Assembly (NCBI GenBank): GCA_008694505.1
Contig: VZDJ01004378.1
Coordinates: 10,229,472-10,293,471, forward strand
DNA from: Cyanoderma ruficeps
Lineage: Eukaryota > Chordata > Aves > Passeriformes > Timaliidae
Direction of reading: 5' to 3'
DNA: 64,000 bases
The notes under the pieces are model-generated. The model saw only the letters and a list, made by a program, of their open reading frames with translations, did not search any database and was not told the origin of the DNA. Made by a program: the position numbers and the translations under genes. The stretch's first letter is position 1. Every line of letters starts with the position of its first letter. This document shows, in pieces, positions 61,201-64,000 of this stretch.

Positions 61201-64000
61201 AATTTTTTAAAAATGTTGTATAACTTTGTGACCACTACTGATAACTTTTAAACTACTGATCTTTTAAATGTCTTCATTTCTGTGGAGTCACTAACATGAA
61301 ATGTAGTCTTCTAAAGATAATTTTAGTCTGATCAATTTCTGTGTGGAATAAGGTTTTAACAATATATTTTTATTTTATTCTGATGGAGGAATTTTCACTT
61401 TGTTCAATAGCAGTGTAAAGGTACTCTTGTCCTGAAAGAAAAAAATGCATAAAAAGATCACCTCTATTCTTATTTGTCATATCTAAGTTTTGGTTTAAAA
61501 ATGGATTTATTTCTTTAGCTGCTGTCTGGATTTACACTCGAGATTGCAGTGTTTCCATTGGCCATGCCAGCTCTTGCCCTTGGACCTCTCTCCAACAAGA
61601 GCCTAGTGAGCGAGTCTTTGTGGTTTAGTGCAGAAGTTGGGTTAAAGTTGAAAGGAATTACTTCAAGAATCATATCAAGAAATTAGTTTATTTTGCTTTT
61701 CTGGTAACCAAAAACATATTTTAAGTCTGTTTATACTTATTATTAGTTCTAATATTTATCCTATTTTTGGGTTTTACTGTGGAAAGACCAAAAGGTCTGT
61801 CTGTTGTGTTTGAAGTGACATTTTGTAACTAAAAATTTATTCTCTTGTAAAGATGGGACTGTGGATGGAAGTTTATGTTTACAGCGAAGGTAGTCTGGGC
61901 CAGATGACAAGCTCTTTTTTATCTTGAGGACAATACCTATGGTAATGGAGTATACACAGAGCACAGTGACTTCAGTGTGGGGGTCCAGATGTGTAGATAT
62001 ATCTATCAATATCTCTATACATCTGGATATGAACTATATAGTTCTTAGTTGACAATGTTCATTATTTGTAGTGGTGTATTTAGTAATTCAAATGTTAGCT
62101 GCTTTCTCATGAGCTAAGAATTCATGTTGCCACTTATATCTGTGTATTCATGTATGCATGTTGTATGAAAATTGCATGCTTATTGTTTCCAGATGCTGTA
62201 TAGCTTTAAGGCAATCTCAGCACTGTCAGCCAGAGCATCTCCATTTTCAAGTGTGATGACTCTACTGAGGCAAGGTGGATGCCAAACAAAGTCAGCATCT
62301 ATGTGCTGAGACCACATTGAGATAACATTCAAAAATTTAATGGGCTTTATAGGTAAAGAAGAACATCTTAAATTCTGTGTGGTTAGACTTGCAGCTAATC
62401 TGAAATCGTGCATGCAGCTCCTCTAATGAACATAAAAAGATGAGCATTTGAATATTACCAATGAAATTAGACAAAAGTGTGAGAACAAAGAAAAATGAGT
62501 TTTTAAATGGAAGAAAAAGTACGTTTCACAAATAGCATCTAGACATTTAGACTCAAGGTGCTACCAATGCTCAGTTAGAATCACAAACTGTTAACTGCAG
62601 GATTTTTGGAGTACTGGCTCTGCTTAATATGTAAATGTGTAGGAGTAATATTCAGTCTTCATACCTCTTCCTGTAAATAATCTTAGGAACACTTGCCTTG
62701 TATCTGTAGTATGCTAATCAAGAGAACTATGTTCAGCTGCTTGTCCTGGTAATTTGTTACAAGGGTTTCTTGCTGGGACATGCAGAAACAATGCTGAGCA
62801 TAGTTCAGGAGTTAATATGGTCCCAAACCCATTTCCCAGGGGAGAGTTTGTGTCTGCTTGGCTCTGTTGTATAAGGTTGCAGTTGTGTGGATATGGGTTG
62901 TGGCAGTGGAACTCTATGTCAGGTAATATGGTTCAGAGCATCTTTAATTTCTAGAGTAGACACAGCTGTATAATACAGATTAACTTGAAGAACATACCAA
63001 ATTTTAAAAAATTCCAAGTATTGTGTGCATTGGCCAGATATTTAGCAGAAGTGACATATATATGAAGGTCTTTAAAATCTGATTTTGTCACATTTTTTTT
63101 TCCCATCCCTCAGAACAATATGTTTAGTTTTCTCTTCTTTTACTCTGGAAAACTTTTATTGGTAACAAGGCTCTATATTATTCTACAGAAGGCGTTTCTT
63201 TGGGTTTGTTGGCTTATAAATGCATATGTAGTATAATGGGCCATCTGTGATTGCTTCAAGTTAATGGCTGAGACAGAGAAATATTTTCTCTATTTCCAGA
63301 CAAAATGCATGAGCCTGGGTGAGTGTGGATTAATCTCTGCCAACAACCTGCTAATCACATTTTTCTTTGGGAGTTTGTTCTAAAGCTGAAGAAAGTTGTA
63401 GTGACTAACTGTGGATTGACAGATGACACTTGCAGTTAATCTTTCCAAAGGCAGATCTTCCTGTGAATTGGACAACTTGTTTTCTGATTCAAGAGGAAGT
63501 AGTGGTTTTAAGAAAGAAAGTTTCTGAGTTGTACTTGTGCTTCTAACCTAACCACCGCTTTAATTACTCAGTGACACTGCTGAAGTGATTTACAGGCTCA
63601 TGGCAAATAATGGAGTGTAGTATCAAAGCATGCAACAAACTCAAATCCGTATCAGATGAACAGTCATGTCGACAAATTGAGATGAGTAGTAGAGTTCCAA
63701 TACCAGGGGAACTGCAGTGCTTACAAAGAAACACTTCAAGAGTAGTCCTTTATGAGAAAAAGATGTGATAGTTTATTTAAGAGACCCTGTCCAAGGACAA
63801 ACAGGGGAGTATAGTAGATCTAACTATACTGACTGTGTCACTCAGTATTTAGATTCAGTGTGTTTGTTGGCCAAGCATACACTCTGCATTTGTAATGAAG
63901 GCAAAATGGCACGTCCTCAGCTATGAGGAAGAAGAAATGGCCACCTTCTGATCTATATGAACCACATCTCTATTTTCAGCACGGTCTGAGAGACTGCATC
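58296..64000. other. Intronic or intergenic DNA, no gene recognised
   Basis: No supported gene. Small features are a GAGAT pentamer run at 59715-59735, a GC-rich patch with GGGTGGCCAGG-type repeats near 60,075-60,170, a potential acceptor/donor pair around a 19-base block at 63300-63318, and short open frames near 61,520 and 63,610. None could be tied to a known gene. Confidence 0.5.

Noticed and set aside
61520..61684. Open frame of about 54 codons after a TTTCTTTAG acceptor-like site, with a GTGAGC donor-like site inside
   Set aside because: The polypyrimidine tract is short, the peptide has no recognised relatives, and a similar chance frame is expected in DNA of this length.
63300..63318. 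Possible 19-base microexon between TATTTCCAG and GTGAGTG
   Set aside because: Both sites look good, but the length is not a multiple of three and no neighbouring exon sets a phase. It cannot be told from chance.
63610..63768. A 52-codon frame starting MECSIKACNK
   Set aside because: It has no splice context, no recognised family and no promoter. Frames of this length are common by chance.
1..64000. tRNA, rRNA, snRNA genes, CRISPR arrays, operons
   Set aside because: No tRNA box B-like sequence, small nuclear RNA start or spaced identical repeats were found. The window is eukaryotic and shows no prokaryotic gene arrangement.
41506..64000. Laminin beta (LAMB4 or LAMB1) N-terminal exons expected from human synteny
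   Set aside because: I looked for the Cys-rich laminin N-terminal motif and signal peptide exon on the + strand and did not find them, so no gene name is given.

Overview
This window is vertebrate nuclear DNA, most likely from a bird and probably a songbird. It is AT-rich and gene-poor. It holds degenerate CR1 LINE pieces and several LTRs of the kinds seen in avian genomes, and its one recognisable coding sequence is split by introns. The avian assignment is inferred from the repeats; the coding sequence alone says only vertebrate.

Region 1 (1 to about 4,800) is the 3' end of NRCAM on the + strand, encoding the neuronal L1-family adhesion molecule NrCAM. It contains intron sequence, a 12-base microexon (1851-1862) that inserts the residues RSLE, a 570-base intron, and the terminal coding exon (2433-2670). 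That exon carries the ankyrin-binding FIGQY motif and the C-terminal PDZ ligand NSFV. A 3' UTR of roughly 2.1 kb follows and probably ends after the poly(A) signal at 4775-4780.

Region 2 (about 4,800 to 40,900) is about 36 kb with no gene I can support. It holds three probable solo LTRs (13155-13834 and 25076-25778 with exact 5-base target-site duplications; 14975-15301 with an imperfect 6-base one), an antisense CR1 fragment (about 32,050-32,640), a (CA)n microsatellite, a G/T-rich tract with an unresolved base, a 25-base tandem triplication, and a cluster of perfect palindromes around 30,500.

Region 3 (about 40,930-42,140) is a strong CpG island with a CRE-like site, a CCAAT box and a GC box. 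A likely non-coding first exon on the + strand ends at a CAG|GTAGGG donor at 41505/41506. A strong donor also exists on the - strand, so the promoter may be bidirectional. The gene it serves is not identified. In human, the genes beyond the NRCAM 3' end are LAMB4 and then LAMB1 on the same strand, but no laminin coding exon was recognised here.

Region 4 (42,140-64,000) looks like a long first intron or intergenic DNA. It contains two candidate non-coding exons (43517-43736 and 52316-52409), a CR1 3' end, a 14-base minisatellite beside a GC-rich block, and an internally deleted LTR at 57977-58295. No prokaryotic-type system, CRISPR array, tRNA or rRNA gene was found. Nearly all open frames here are chance frames.
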